Both the position numbers and the translations under genes were made by a program. This document shows, in pieces, positions 8,834 through 17,670 of a DNA stretch of 51,628 nt. Under the pieces are notes generated by a model. It was not told the DNA's origin. It ran no database searches and was given only the letters and a program-made list of their open reading frames with translations. The DNA is from Ruminiclostridium sp. (GTDB lineage: Bacteria > Bacillota > Clostridia > Oscillospirales > Ruminococcaceae), in contig JAGANY010000001.1 of assembly GCA_017624025.1 (NCBI GenBank), positions 1 to 51,628 on the forward strand, in the 5' to 3' direction. Numbering within the stretch: position 1 is the stretch's first letter; each line of letters starts with the position of its first letter.

Positions 8834-10033
8834 CTAATCGAGAAGTGCGTTTTCGAGAGACAACGCTATATTTTCGGGGTCAATTTCCGCTACGCTTACC
8901 CTGTTATCCCCGTTTACAACGGATAAAAACTCTTCGTCGGGCGTACCCGAGGTAAGAAAAACACGTATGCTTTTTGACCTCGAAAGGCCTTCGGAAAGCA
9001 TAGCTTTAAGTTCGGAAGCGGAAAGCTCCGGAGCAATTATAAATACAAGCTCGTTATTATAGAACACCTCTTCCGCTCCTCTTAAAAGTGCGGAAGCACC
9101 CTCTTTTCTTTCGATAACAGGGAGTATCGAGAAGGTATAATAGAGGTATTCGAAATCTTCTGCTGTTTCGGCCGTTATCGTAACGGCATTTTCCTCGTTC
9201 TCGCAATAAACACAGGTAGCACTGCTTCCGTCGCCTATTACCTTTCTTGCAACAGCAAGAGAGGCTTCGAGAACTGCATCAACCTCGCATTCGCCTTCAG
9301 TCGTGCCGAAGTTTCTTGTAGAGGTATCTATGAGAAGGGCGATACTGCTGGAAAGATTAAGGTCGGACTGTTTTACCATAAGCTTATCCATTTTTGCGGA
9401 AAGCTTCCAATGTACACGGCGGAGCGAATCTCCGTCGGCATATTCTCTGACAGCCGAAAACGTATCGTTTTCGAAAATCGTGGAGCGTGTGCGAAGGCTG
9501 TCGTTATCATCGGTGCAAAGTGCATTATTTCGTCCTATCGTAAGTCTTCTGGGAGCAACGACTGTACAGCATACAGGCTCGAACTTTATCTTCATTCCGA
9601 AAAGCCCGAGAAAATCGTAGATTTCCGCTCCCGTTATTCCGAGAAGATACTCGCCTCTGTACTTAAGAAAGCCGTTAAAGAGAAATTCCGTTTTACTGAA
9701 GGGCATAACGCTTATTATCATAAGCTTATCCGTAATAAGATTGCCATCAGTATCCTGGAAAACGCCTGTAAGCTTCATAGGAGATACAGGGAAAATAAAA
9801 CGGTTCCTTATAGTTACCGTTACGGAAAAATTACGTAGCTTCGTTGTAAAAATACTTTTAGGCGTAACCTCAAAGGAAAGTGCGAGCCTTTCCATAAGCA
9901 GTATAAGAAAGGAGGCAACAGGAAGTAAAAGCACAGTCACAAGAAGCACAAGCGTAAGCTTGCTCTCGTAAGCGGCCGCAAAAACGACTGCCGCCGAAAG
10001 AGCAATTATATATATAATTCTGTATTTTACCAC
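8834..10033 (-). CDS. DUF58 domain-containing protein (module 1)
   Basis: 399 residues. Two hydrophobic helices (about 5-20 and 27-47) are followed by a beta-rich part. The DUF58 motif VREYADGDSLRRVHWKLSAKM lies near residues 194-214, with a vWA-like domain to the end (LLIDTST). It lies 12 bp downstream of the MoxR gene and upstream of the transglutaminase. It is inferred to be the membrane-side partner of the MoxR ATPase. Compared with the module 2 copy it keeps the HWK/HWNS core but otherwise shares little. Confidence 0.87.
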   Translation of the reverse strand: MVKYRIIYIIALSAAVVFAAAYESKLTLVLLVTVLLLPVASFLILLMERLALSFEVTPKSIFTTKLRNFSVTVTIRNRFIFPVSPMKLTGVFQDTDGNLITDKLMIISVMPFSKTEFLFNGFLKYRGEYLLGITGAEIYDFLGLFGMKIKFEPVCCTVVAPRRLTIGRNNALCTDDNDSLRTRSTIFENDTFSAVREYADGDSLRRVHWKLSAKMDKLMVKQSDLNLSSSIALLIDTSTRNFGTTEGECEVDAVLEASLAVARKVIGDGSSATCVYCENEENAVTITAETAEDFEYLYYTFSILPVIERKEGASALLRGAEEVFYNNELVFIIAPELSASELKAMLSEGLSRSKSIRVFLTSGTPDEEFLSVVNGDNRVSVAEIDPENIALSLENALLD

Positions 10034-10045
10034 GTTTATTACCTT

Positions 10046-10996
10046 TTAGCCGTTCTTTGAAAAGGGCGGCTTGACTGATTTTACTATCTCACGGAGAACA
10101 TCCATGTGCTGAAGTCTTGCGTCTCTTGTAAGACGGAGTCTGTGGGGGAGAACGTAAGGCGTCATACGAAGAACGTCCTCGGGAAGCACATAGGCTCTTC
10201 CGTTAAGGAAGGCGTAGCTCTGTGCCGTTCTCATAAGAGCAAGGGAAGCACGGGGGCTTGCTCCCAGCTGGACAGCGGAATGGTTTCTCGTTGCCGCTAC
10301 AAGCTCAACAATATACTTATATACCGACGGCTCAATGTTTATTTCACGTACTACCGCTATTGCGTCCGCAAGCTCTTCCTTTGTACATACGGGAATAATG
10401 TTGTCGATAGGGTTATTATACTGTCTGCTGGCAATCATATTTATTTCCTGCTCCATAGTCGGATAGCCTACCGAAATCTTCATCATAAAACGGTCAAGCT
10501 GTGCCTCGGGGAGCGGGAATGTACCCACATAGCCAAGCTCATTCTGTGTCGCTATAACCATAAAGGGAGACGGAAGCTTATGAGTAACGCCGTCAACGGT
10601 AACATTATGCTCTTCCATAGCTTCGAGAAGAGCGGACTGTGTTTTCGGGGTAGCTCTGTTGATTTCGTCCGCAAGGAGAATATTCGTCATAACAAGACCC
10701 TGGCGGTATTCGAAGCGGTTAGCTTCCTTATTGAACATATTAAAACCGGTAAGGTCAGACGCCATTACATCGGGAGTAAACTGTGCCCTTCGGCTCATAA
10801 GTCCCGTAGCCTTTCCGAGAGCGGTCGCAAGAGTAGTTTTACCTACTCCGGGGACGTCCTCGATAAGTACATGACCTTCGGAAAGAAGAGCTATAAGAAG
10901 CATAGTTATTACGTCACGCTTACCTACAATTACCTTTTCAACCTCATCCGCAACCTGCTGGAGCTTTTTATTTTTTCCAATTGAGTATTTATCCAT
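10046..10996 (-). CDS. MoxR-family AAA+ ATPase (module 1)
   Basis: 316 residues with Walker A GVGKTTL (about 50-56), Walker B LLADEINRATPKTQSALLEAMEE (from about 107) and sensor ATQNELG. It is the first gene of the minus-strand operon and has its own consensus-like promoter at 11046-11074. An AAAAGGACAG ribosome site precedes ATG 10996. It probably energises maturation of a membrane or cell-envelope client together with the DUF58 and transglutaminase proteins encoded next. Confidence 0.93.
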   Translation of the reverse strand: MDKYSIGKNKKLQQVADEVEKVIVGKRDVITMLLIALLSEGHVLIEDVPGVGKTTLATALGKATGLMSRRAQFTPDVMASDLTGFNMFNKEANRFEYRQGLVMTNILLADEINRATPKTQSALLEAMEEHNVTVDGVTHKLPSPFMVIATQNELGYVGTFPLPEAQLDRFMMKISVGYPTMEQEINMIASRQYNNPIDNIIPVCTKEELADAIAVVREINIEPSVYKYIVELVAATRNHSAVQLGASPRASLALMRTAQSYAFLNGRAYVLPEDVLRMTPYVLPHRLRLTRDARLQHMDVLREIVKSVKPPFSKNG

Positions 10997-11045
10997 TTTT
11001 CTGTCCTTTTATGTTAATATAAGTGCTATTTCACATAGTATCACC

Positions 11046-11074
11046 ATTATATCACTTTTCCCCGCTAAAATCAA
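11046..11074 (-). promoter_or_regulatory. SigA-type promoter of the MoxR/DUF58/transglutaminase operon
   Basis: On the minus strand: -35 TTGATT (11069-11074), 17-bp spacer, -10 TATAAT (11046-11051). Confidence 0.8.
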
Positions 11075-11183
11075 CCTGTTTGAAAAATTGTAATAAATTT
11101 GTAATAATTGTTACAATTTCCCATACAATGAAAATCTCCGAAACATAGCCGTTTATAAAGCTTGCAGGCGACTGATTTTAACA

Positions 11184-11370
11184 AATGAATGATGAAAAAT
11201 GAATGATGAATGATTGTGGTGTCCGCCAAAGGCGGACGGATTTTAAATATAATTTCAAAGTAAATGCAAGAGAGATTATCAGTCACCCGATAAGGCAAGT
11301 GCAACCGCACACCTCATCAGTCAGCAAGCTGACACCGCAATCCTTCATCCTTCATCATTAATCTTTCATC
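11184..11370. repeat. Paired family-A intergenic repeat elements (inverted)
   Basis: Left copy, plus orientation: ATGAATGATGAA-type purine-rich tract (11184-11214), GTGGT, a 7-bp hairpin GTCCGCC-aaa-GGCGGAC (11221-11237), then GGATTTTAAAT. Right copy, minus orientation: hairpin GTCAGC-aa-GCTGAC (11320-11333) followed by the complementary pyrimidine tract (11338-11370). The pair fills most of the gap between the MoxR operon and the GH5 gene. I see no gene in the ~70 bp between the copies. Confidence 0.8.
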
Positions 11371-11410
11371 AAAAACAAAATCTCCGCAAACACAACTGTT
11401 TACGGAGATT
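11371..11410 (-). terminator. Rho-independent terminator of the GH5 gene
   Basis: On the minus strand: stem ATCTCCGTAAACA / TGTTTGCGGAGAT with a 4-nt loop, followed by TTTGTTTTT, about 20 bp after the stop codon. Confidence 0.88.
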
Positions 11411-11429
11411 AATGCTGTTCAGGGATATT

Positions 11430-13106
11430 TTATTTTACTGTTACCTTAAAGGCTGTGGAGTAGTTGCTCCATTTCTTTGTAGCTGTATCATATACTCTTA
11501 CGAAATAGTAGTATGTTTCGCCCTTCTTGGCAGTCTTGTCGGTATATGTAAGCTTTTTCGTTGTACCGAGCTTTGTCTTGTCGCCGTCCTTGGAATCAGC
11601 ACGGTAAATTGCGTACTTATCTCCGCCTGTAACGGATTTCCAGCTGAGCTTTACATTCTTTCCGCTTACCTCTGCTTCGGAAATCGTTGTCTTAGCGTTG
11701 GATTTCTTTACGTAAAGATACTTTGCGTCAGAATATCCGCTCCATTTTTTCGAAGCACTGTCATAGGACTTTACAAAATAGTAGTACTTTGTGCCTACGG
11801 TAACGGTCTTGTCTGTTGTTTTAAGGGATGTTGTTGTCTTTACGAGAGTTTTCTTGCCTGTTTTGGAGGTCGCACGGTAAAGACGATATTTTGACGCACC
11901 GTCAACCTCGTTCCAGCTTACAGAAGCATAGAAGCCCTTCTGCTTTGCGGATACGGTTATTTCATCATCGCTCTTGCTTTCGGACGAAGAAGAGGAGCTC
12001 TTAAGACCTAAAGGCTTGCTGTTCTTTACGATAGAATCCGCAATTTCCTTCTGTGTCCATTTTACTGTCTTACGGTCAATAAGCTTGTACGCAACGTCAT
12101 TGTTGTCCCAGATTGCACAGGAGATACCGCGTTCTCTCGCATAAGCTACCCAACCGCCTAAATAATCGGCACTGTATTCGTTGTATTCGTTAGGACCCGC
12201 ATCACGGTTGTATTCGCTTAAAATTGCGGGAATACCCTTGCTTACGTATGTTTCATAAACCTTATCTATGGTCTTCTTATATGTACTCTTGCCCTTTGTA
12301 TAGAGATGGAAATCGATAATAATGCGGTTCTTTACGGTATCCTCAGGGATTTTGAAGCCTTCCACAGTTATACCGTCGATAGAGTTACAATAACCGCCGA
12401 GAAGAATATAACGGGTCTTGTTCTTTCCGCCTGCCTCACGGATAGTATCGAGGGCAACCTGGTTGAGCTTGTTGATACAATCGATACTGTCGCTTACAGT
12501 ATCACCGGGGTTGTTCACATTAAACCACCATTCCTGGTCGGTACCCTTAAGACGGGGTTCGTTTATTGTCTCGAATATAAGACGCTCGTCATAGTCCTTG
12601 AAAGTTGCGGAAATCTGCTTCCATACTGCTGTCATATACTTCTTCGAAGTCTTGTACTGGTCGGAGGAGGGATAATAATAACCCTTTTCAACGTCGTGAT
12701 GAACGTTTATGATAACGCTTAAGCCGGCGTCAAGAGACCAGTCAACTACTTCCTTTACACGATTCATCCACGCTTCGTCGATATTAAAGCTTCCGTCAAC
12801 GTGGTCATTCCACGAAACAGGAATACGGATACCCTTAAAGCCTTCTTCGGCAATAGCCTTAATAAGCTTTTCGGTAGTCTTTGCTCCGCACCAGCCTGTT
12901 TCATAGTCAAGCTTATCTGAAAGCCAGGTACAATCAACAGCGTCAAATGCGTTTCCCAGGTTCCAGATCGCTCCGAGACTGTCAACGAATGCAATTGCTT
13001 CGTTATCGGGAAGCTTTATTTCTTCAGCCGAAACGGGTACAGTTATTGCGGTAACGGTCATAACGACAGATAAAACCGCACTTAAGATTCTTTTTAAAAA
13101 TTTCAT
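11430..13106 (-). CDS. Secreted GH5-family endoglucanase with two C-terminal Fn3-like domains
   Basis: 558 residues. The signal peptide is about 1-27 (KRIL core, VSAEE cleavage). The GH5 catalytic domain is about 35-362, with RIPVSW (94-99), HH136-137, the acid/base in NEP (E183) and nucleophile E298 (LSEYN). A Ser-rich linker (369-380) leads to two similar Fn3-like repeats (about 382-467 and 471-558), each with a YYYFV..YD...KKWS.YS signature. The likely role is hydrolysis of beta-1,4-glucan such as cellulose or related glucans outside the cell. No dockerin, CBM or sortase motif is seen, so attachment to a cellulosome is not supported. RBS GAGAAAGG precedes the ATG. Confidence 0.9.
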   Translation of the reverse strand: MKFLKRILSAVLSVVMTVTAITVPVSAEEIKLPDNEAIAFVDSLGAIWNLGNAFDAVDCTWLSDKLDYETGWCGAKTTEKLIKAIAEEGFKGIRIPVSWNDHVDGSFNIDEAWMNRVKEVVDWSLDAGLSVIINVHHDVEKGYYYPSSDQYKTSKKYMTAVWKQISATFKDYDERLIFETINEPRLKGTDQEWWFNVNNPGDTVSDSIDCINKLNQVALDTIREAGGKNKTRYILLGGYCNSIDGITVEGFKIPEDTVKNRIIIDFHLYTKGKSTYKKTIDKVYETYVSKGIPAILSEYNRDAGPNEYNEYSADYLGGWVAYARERGISCAIWDNNDVAYKLIDRKTVKWTQKEIADSIVKNSKPLGLKSSSSSSESKSDDEITVSAKQKGFYASVSWNEVDGASKYRLYRATSKTGKKTLVKTTTSLKTTDKTVTVGTKYYYFVKSYDSASKKWSGYSDAKYLYVKKSNAKTTISEAEVSGKNVKLSWKSVTGGDKYAIYRADSKDGDKTKLGTTKKLTYTDKTAKKGETYYYFVRVYDTATKKWSNYSTAFKVTVK

Positions 13107-13123
13107 AATATACCTTTCTCAGT

Positions 13124-13160
13124 TAAAACTAAACGGTATTTATCGGGTGATAAATACCGT
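13124..13160 (-). terminator. Rho-independent terminator after the small acidic membrane protein
   Basis: Perfect 11-bp stem ACGGTATTTAT / ATAAATACCGT (13133-13160) with a 6-nt loop. On the minus strand TTTAGTTTT follows. It separates the small gene from GH5. Confidence 0.85.
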
Positions 13161-13168
13161 TACTATGA

Positions 13169-13453
13169 TTAGAGATTTTCTTCAGCTGTTTCTTCTCCGC
13201 CTTCGCTTTCTTCATCAGCAGAATCAGCATAAGGAATAGAATCGGGAGCTGAAATATTAAGAGCGTCATACTCAGCGTATTCGTCCTCGCCGAAAAATTC
13301 GTCGTCATCGTCAATCATATCAAAATCTTCAAATTCGTCGAATTCTTCCTGTTCAGCGTCCATCTTTTTCTTGATTAAATACGCTGCCGCAAGAGCACCA
13401 GCGATAAGAGCGATAATTCCGACTAAAATTGCAATAATACTTTTATTACTCAT
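13169..13453 (-). CDS. Small acidic single-pass membrane protein
   Basis: 94 residues from ATG 13453, chosen because GGAAGG lies just upstream; an in-frame ATG at 13510 would add 19 basic residues without such a site. One TM helix at about 6-27 is followed by KKK and a tail dominated by Asp/Glu (EEFDEFEDFDMIDDDDEF). I do not recognise a family. It forms its own unit, with a terminator just downstream and RsmE ending upstream. Similar YtxH/DUF-type small anchors occur in Firmicutes, but no function can be assigned. Confidence 0.75.
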   Translation of the reverse strand: MSNKSIIAILVGIIALIAGALAAAYLIKKKMDAEQEEFDEFEDFDMIDDDDEFFGEDEYAEYDALNISAPDSIPYADSADEESEGGEETAEENL

Positions 13454-13562
13454 AGACTTGACCTTCCTTTTCTTATTAGGGATTTTACTTACAGGATTAT
13501 TATATAACATTTCTTACATTTTTTCAAGTGCATTTGAAAATTCTGCATTTTTCACAAAAATG

Positions 13563-14345
13563 CTACATATTTCCTGTAACATTCATCAAAACGGAAATTG
13601 CAGCTACGGGAGCTGTTTCACAGCGGAGAATACGCTTTCCGAGGCTTGCGGGGAGTATGCCCTTTTCAAAGGCAAGCTCGGCTTCGTAAGCCTCGAAGCC
13701 GCCTTCGCTTCCGATATAAATATCAACGATACCGCTATTTTTTCCGTTCATTATTTCATTTATACTTTTTCCGCCGCATTCATAGAACAAAAGACCTGTA
13801 TTATTGCTGTCGAAGCCTTTTACTGCCTCCTCGAAAGTTATCATAGGCTTTATAAGCGGAATAAAGCCTCTTCCGCATTGTTTTGCGGCTTCTTCGGCAA
13901 TTTTCTGATAACGTTCCTGTTTCTTTGCGGCACTTTTAGGGTCGGGGCGTGAAACACAGCGTTTCGACAGTACGGGAATTATCTCACAGGCACCAAGCTC
14001 AGTAGCCTTCTGGATGATAAACTCCATTTTATCCGATTTCGGACAGCACTGGAAAAGACGTAAATAAATCCCTGCCTCTGCCTCGTTGTCACGTACTTCA
14101 AGAATCTCAAGCTCCGCCGCATTTTTATCGGGATTAAGCATACGGCAGAGATAGTCCTTCCCCTTACCGTCACAGATTACCGCATAATCTCCTTCCTTCA
14201 TACGAAGAACCTGGCATATATGCTTTGAATCCTCGGGAGTAAGGACAGCGGTCTCGCCTATATCCTCCGTAAAGAAACGGGGATAACGCCAGCGTTCGAC
14301 CTTTTCGTCCGTCACGAGCTTTTCAAATTCCTCATTAAGCTTCAT
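13563..14345 (-). CDS. rsmE: 16S rRNA (uracil-1498-N3)-methyltransferase RsmE
   Basis: 260 residues, a normal RsmE length. The N-terminal PUA-like part contains RFF (24-26) and HICQVLRM. The C-terminal SPOUT domain has KSDKMEFIIQKATELGA and IYIGSEGGF, with LGKRILRCETAPVAA near the end forming the knotted SAM site. It methylates U1498 in the 30S subunit. It lies 10 bp after the YitT gene and is likely the last gene of a four-gene unit that starts with the chemoreceptor. The N-terminus is slightly longer than usual (MKLNEEFEKLVTDEKVERW), so the true start could be internal. Confidence 0.95.
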   Translation of the reverse strand: MKLNEEFEKLVTDEKVERWRYPRFFTEDIGETAVLTPEDSKHICQVLRMKEGDYAVICDGKGKDYLCRMLNPDKNAAELEILEVRDNEAEAGIYLRLFQCCPKSDKMEFIIQKATELGACEIIPVLSKRCVSRPDPKSAAKKQERYQKIAEEAAKQCGRGFIPLIKPMITFEEAVKGFDSNNTGLLFYECGGKSINEIMNGKNSGIVDIYIGSEGGFEAYEAELAFEKGILPASLGKRILRCETAPVAAISVLMNVTGNM

Positions 14346-14355
14346 TTTGTGAGAA

Positions 14356-15225
14356 TTATCCTTTCATTGTCTTACTTAAAATATCCGAAACCTCGCTTAT
14401 TGTTACGAAAGCGTTGGGGTCTGCCTCGGTAACGAGAGTCTTAAGCTTCGAAATCTGGAAACGGTTTACTACGAAGTAAACGATAGTCTTCTGCTCGTTT
14501 GAATAATAGCCGTTTGCCTTCATAAGAGTAACGCCGCTTCCGAATTCCGCTGAAAGCTTGCTGCTTATTCCCATAGGCTCGCTCGTAATTATCATAGCCG
14601 CCTTTTCCTTGTCGAGACCCTCTACGATAAAGTCAACAGCCTTAATTGCCGCCGCATAGGTAATAACCGAATAGAGCGGAAGTATCCAGGACTGTTCAAC
14701 GATACCGATTATTATGTAAAGAATTATATTATATATCATTACGAATGTACCAACGGTTATACCGAGCTTTTTCGCAAAAATAACCGAAAGAACTTCTACG
14801 CCGTCAATTGCACCGCCGAAGCGTATTGTAAGACCGCTTCCGATACCCGAAATAAGACCGCCGAAAATCGCACTTAGCAGTATATCGTTTTCTGTAAAGG
14901 GCGATACAAGAAGAGACTCTTCGGGAATAACGCCAGTCATAATAAACGAAGCAACCGAATACACAAGAACCGCATACAGCGAATACACCGTAAACACAAG
15001 TCCCTGTCTCTTATATCCGAAAATAAAGAACGGGAGGTTAAGAAGTATAAGGAATATACCGAGGGGAAGCCCCGTTATCGACGCAAGGAACATTGACGTA
15101 CCCGAAAAACCGCTGTCGAAAAGGTTTGCAGGAGTAAGAAAGAGTATGATTGCGGATGCGTTTATCGTACCCGAAAGCGTAAGCTTCAGAAACGATGAGA
15201 ATCTTAATTTCTTGAGTTCGTTCAT
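14356..15225 (-). CDS. YitT-family membrane protein (DUF161 + DUF2179)
   Basis: 289 residues. Five to six TM helices (about 17-35, 45-65, 75-97, 105-125, 145-180) contain GGxxxGxGxGLxxRFGGxxDGVEVL, typical of the YitT family. A C-terminal cytoplasmic DUF2179 domain (about 210-289, IITSEPMGISSKL...KTIVYFVVNRFQISKL) follows. Transport or sensing roles are suspected for the family but not established. It is encoded between the metallohydrolase and rsmE with 10-30 bp gaps. Confidence 0.9.
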   Translation of the reverse strand: MNELKKLRFSSFLKLTLSGTINASAIILFLTPANLFDSGFSGTSMFLASITGLPLGIFLILLNLPFFIFGYKRQGLVFTVYSLYAVLVYSVASFIMTGVIPEESLLVSPFTENDILLSAIFGGLISGIGSGLTIRFGGAIDGVEVLSVIFAKKLGITVGTFVMIYNIILYIIIGIVEQSWILPLYSVITYAAAIKAVDFIVEGLDKEKAAMIITSEPMGISSKLSAEFGSGVTLMKANGYYSNEQKTIVYFVVNRFQISKLKTLVTEADPNAFVTISEVSDILSKTMKG

Positions 15226-15255
15226 AAAGTTTCTGTTCCTTTCCTTACATTATAT

Positions 15256-15936
15256 TTATGATAAAAGCGGCGGAATGCCTATTTTATTTAGTTCTCTGTC
15301 TGTTTTTAAAAAGTCCCTGTAGATTTTTTCGCCAAGCTCATAGAAGCTCTTCGAATGGTTACGGGCATAAATATGCACAATCTCGTGAGCAACAACATAA
15401 TAAACATACTTCTTCGGAATCTTACAAAGTGCAAGATTAAGGGTAATCTCATTTTTAGCGGAGTTGTAGCTTCCCCACTTGCTTTTCATATACTTGAAGG
15501 CAAGCTTCGGCTGAGGGCCGTTATAGCCTGCCGCACGAAGAAAACAGAAAGCCGCATCCACACATTCTCTGCGGCATTCTTCTCCGAGCAGCTTAATAAC
15601 CGAGGTCTCAACGGAATAAAGACCCGACGAGGGTACTATAACCGTATCGTTTTCAATAAAAGCGTCTCCTTTTCCTTCCGTTATTCTTACAAGATATTTA
15701 TTCCCGAAAATAGTTATAACGCTTCCGTCGGAAATACCGTTTTCCGAATTGCTGTTAAGCTTAGAAAGCTTTGCTCTCTGCTCGGCAATCCAGTCCTTTT
15801 TCCTCTCCACGAAGCTTTCTATCTCGCTTACGGGAACGCCGTAAGGACAGCTCACATAAACGTTTCCGTCCTCTTTAACACGTAAGCGGAGGTTTTTCAT
15901 ATTCCTCCGCCTCGTTAAATTATATTTAATTTCCAT
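15256..15936 (-). CDS. YgjP-like/SprT-type zinc metallohydrolase (DUF45, M48-like)
   Basis: 226 residues. HEIVH (184-188) supplies the zinc ligands. It is preceded by the family signature KSKWGSYNSA (151-160), with a third ligand region NHSKSFYE downstream. Proteins of this group are predicted metal-dependent hydrolases, often near restriction or stress genes; the substrate is unknown. The ATG overlaps the last base of the chemoreceptor stop codon (15936), so translation is coupled. Confidence 0.9.
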   Translation of the reverse strand: MEIKYNLTRRRNMKNLRLRVKEDGNVYVSCPYGVPVSEIESFVERKKDWIAEQRAKLSKLNSNSENGISDGSVITIFGNKYLVRITEGKGDAFIENDTVIVPSSGLYSVETSVIKLLGEECRRECVDAAFCFLRAAGYNGPQPKLAFKYMKSKWGSYNSAKNEITLNLALCKIPKKYVYYVVAHEIVHIYARNHSKSFYELGEKIYRDFLKTDRELNKIGIPPLLS

Positions 15937-17450
15937 TAATATTTATTATCGGGAGTCTCAACAAATTCCGCATTTGCATAGCTGTCGGGAACGGATGTTG
16001 TTCTCGGAGCAGACATACGGGGAGCGGTTCTCGGTGCCGCTGCGGGCTTAGGAGCAGGTGCCTTTACAGGTTCAGCCTTAACTTCTGCCTTAATTTCAGC
16101 CTTATTTTCTTCTACAGGCTTTTCCTCAGCAGGAGCAGATTCAACAGCCTTAGGAGCCTCCTTTACAACAGGCTTAGGTGCTTCCTTTACAACAGGCTTA
16201 GGCGCTTCCTTTACAACAGGAGCAGAGGGAGCGGTAACATTACCGAAACGGAAGCTTCCGATTTCGGACTTAAGTCTGCTGGAGCGTGCCGCAAGCTTCT
16301 GTGCGGAGCTTACGCATTCCTGTGCGGCAGTATTTGTGCTTGCAACAGAAGCGTTTATCTGGTCAACACCGGCGTCAATTTTGATAATGGAGTCTGACTG
16401 TTCGTCACAAGCCTGGCTGATGATATTGATAAGACGGGAGATTTCCTTTGTTTCTTCAGCAAGTGCCGAGAGAGACTGTGCGGTTTTATCTGTCTTTCCG
16501 AGACCGTCGCGTACGCTTCTTACACATTCCTCAATAACAGCAGTTGTTTCCTGTGCGGCTTCCTGTGAACGTGTTGCGAGGTTCTTTACTTCTACCGCTA
16601 CAACTGCAAAGCCCTTGCCTGCTTCGCCTGCTCTTGCGGCTTCAACGGAAGAGTTAAGAGCGAGGATATTTGTCTGGAATGCGATATCTTCAATTACCTT
16701 AACGAATTCGGTAATCTGTTCTGTTGATTTATTGATATTGTCCATAGCCGTAAGGAGAGCCTTCATATGTGCGGTACCCTCTTCAAGCTCAGCGGAAGCC
16801 TCGGCAACAATTCTGTTGGCTTCTCTTGCGTTTTCAGCGTTACGGATAACCGTATCCTTTACCCTGCTTACAGAAGAAGAAAGCTCCTGTAATGTGCCTG
16901 CCTGTTCAGCTGCACCTCGGGAAAGAGAAACAGAAACGCCCGAAATCTGTTCGCCGTCAGCGTTTACATCGGAAGCACCGTTATAAAGATTGCCGAATGC
17001 ACGGTTAATTGTTTCACGGAGAGTAACAAAGCTCTGTCCTAATTCGTCGGAAAGAAGAGCCTCGGGAATTTCAGCGGAGAAATCACCCTCGGAAATTCTT
17101 GCTATGTAAGCGGAAGCTTCAGCCTTGCCTGCATTGGAAGCGGTTATTGCCTTTACAGCTTCGGATAATTCAACAGGAGTTTCCTCGTCCTCTTTTGCTT
17201 CTACGCCCTTGCTTATCTGTTCGATAGGAGCGGAAACCGCATCATTTACCTTCTTCGCTGCACCGAAGGAAAGAACAGCGGTAGCAACTACAGTAAGTGC
17301 ACCGACGCCGATAATTCCTGTAATAAGTGCGTCATTCTTTGTAAGCATAGCTACGAGAGCAAGAACAAGCGTTAAAGCTCCGCCGATATAGCCTGCAAGA
17401 GAAGCGGTTGTAATGTTAGAGAATATAAATTTTCTGATAGATTTTTTCAT
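15936..17450 (-). CDS. Methyl-accepting chemotaxis-like protein without an extracellular sensor domain
   Basis: 504 residues. Two TM helices (about 18-37 and 42-64) are separated by only about four residues, so there is no periplasmic ligand domain. A HAMP-like/helical region (65-155) leads into the MCP signalling domain. Its hairpin tip sequence contains RAGEAGKGFAVVAVEVKNLA followed by TRSQ. After about 405 comes a Pro/Lys/Ala-rich tail with three PVVKEAPK-type repeats. No cognate che or flagellar gene is in the window, so it may respond to membrane or internal signals. A promoter lies at 17489-17517. Confidence 0.88.
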   Translation of the reverse strand: MKKSIRKFIFSNITTASLAGYIGGALTLVLALVAMLTKNDALITGIIGVGALTVVATAVLSFGAAKKVNDAVSAPIEQISKGVEAKEDEETPVELSEAVKAITASNAGKAEASAYIARISEGDFSAEIPEALLSDELGQSFVTLRETINRAFGNLYNGASDVNADGEQISGVSVSLSRGAAEQAGTLQELSSSVSRVKDTVIRNAENAREANRIVAEASAELEEGTAHMKALLTAMDNINKSTEQITEFVKVIEDIAFQTNILALNSSVEAARAGEAGKGFAVVAVEVKNLATRSQEAAQETTAVIEECVRSVRDGLGKTDKTAQSLSALAEETKEISRLINIISQACDEQSDSIIKIDAGVDQINASVASTNTAAQECVSSAQKLAARSSRLKSEIGSFRFGNVTAPSAPVVKEAPKPVVKEAPKPVVKEAPKAVESAPAEEKPVEENKAEIKAEVKAEPVKAPAPKPAAAPRTAPRMSAPRTTSVPDSYANAEFVETPDNKY

Positions 17451-17488
17451 AGGACATAGCCTCCTGTGATTTTCATAATATTTATTTG

Positions 17489-17517
17489 ATTATAGCACAT
17501 TTTTCGCTGTTTGTCTA
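17489..17517 (-). promoter_or_regulatory. SigA-type promoter of the chemoreceptor operon
   Basis: On the minus strand: -35 TAGACA (17512-17517), 17-bp spacer, -10 TATAAT (17489-17494). An AGGAGG-type site lies before the ATG. Confidence 0.7.
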
Positions 17518-17604
17518 TATCATTCCGCATAAAAAAGGACTGCATTCCTTCTCTTTTTCTCGTTTTCCGACTACTGTTCCGCCTTTATTTTAAGCATATT
17601 GCAC

Positions 17605-17640
17605 ATAAAAAAACAGCAACACACAGGGCGTTGCTGTTCT
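17605..17640 (-). terminator. Rho-independent terminator after rimI
   Basis: On the minus strand: AACAGCAAC / GTTGCTGTT (9-bp stem, 9-nt loop; 17612-17638) followed by seven Ts. It ends the DUF3592-rimI operon. Confidence 0.88.
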
Positions 17641-17670
17641 TTTTCTGTATATTGTGACGAAAAACAAAGC

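Noticed and set aside
10106..10984. 292-codon plus-strand frame opposite the MoxR gene
   Set aside because: It is antisense to a clear AAA+ ATPase; its composition (high His, Cys, Arg, Tyr) is typical of a shadow frame.
11184..11370. Insertion sequence with terminal inverted repeats
   Set aside because: The facing repeats are short and surround no transposase or other ORF; treated as a noncoding repeat pair.
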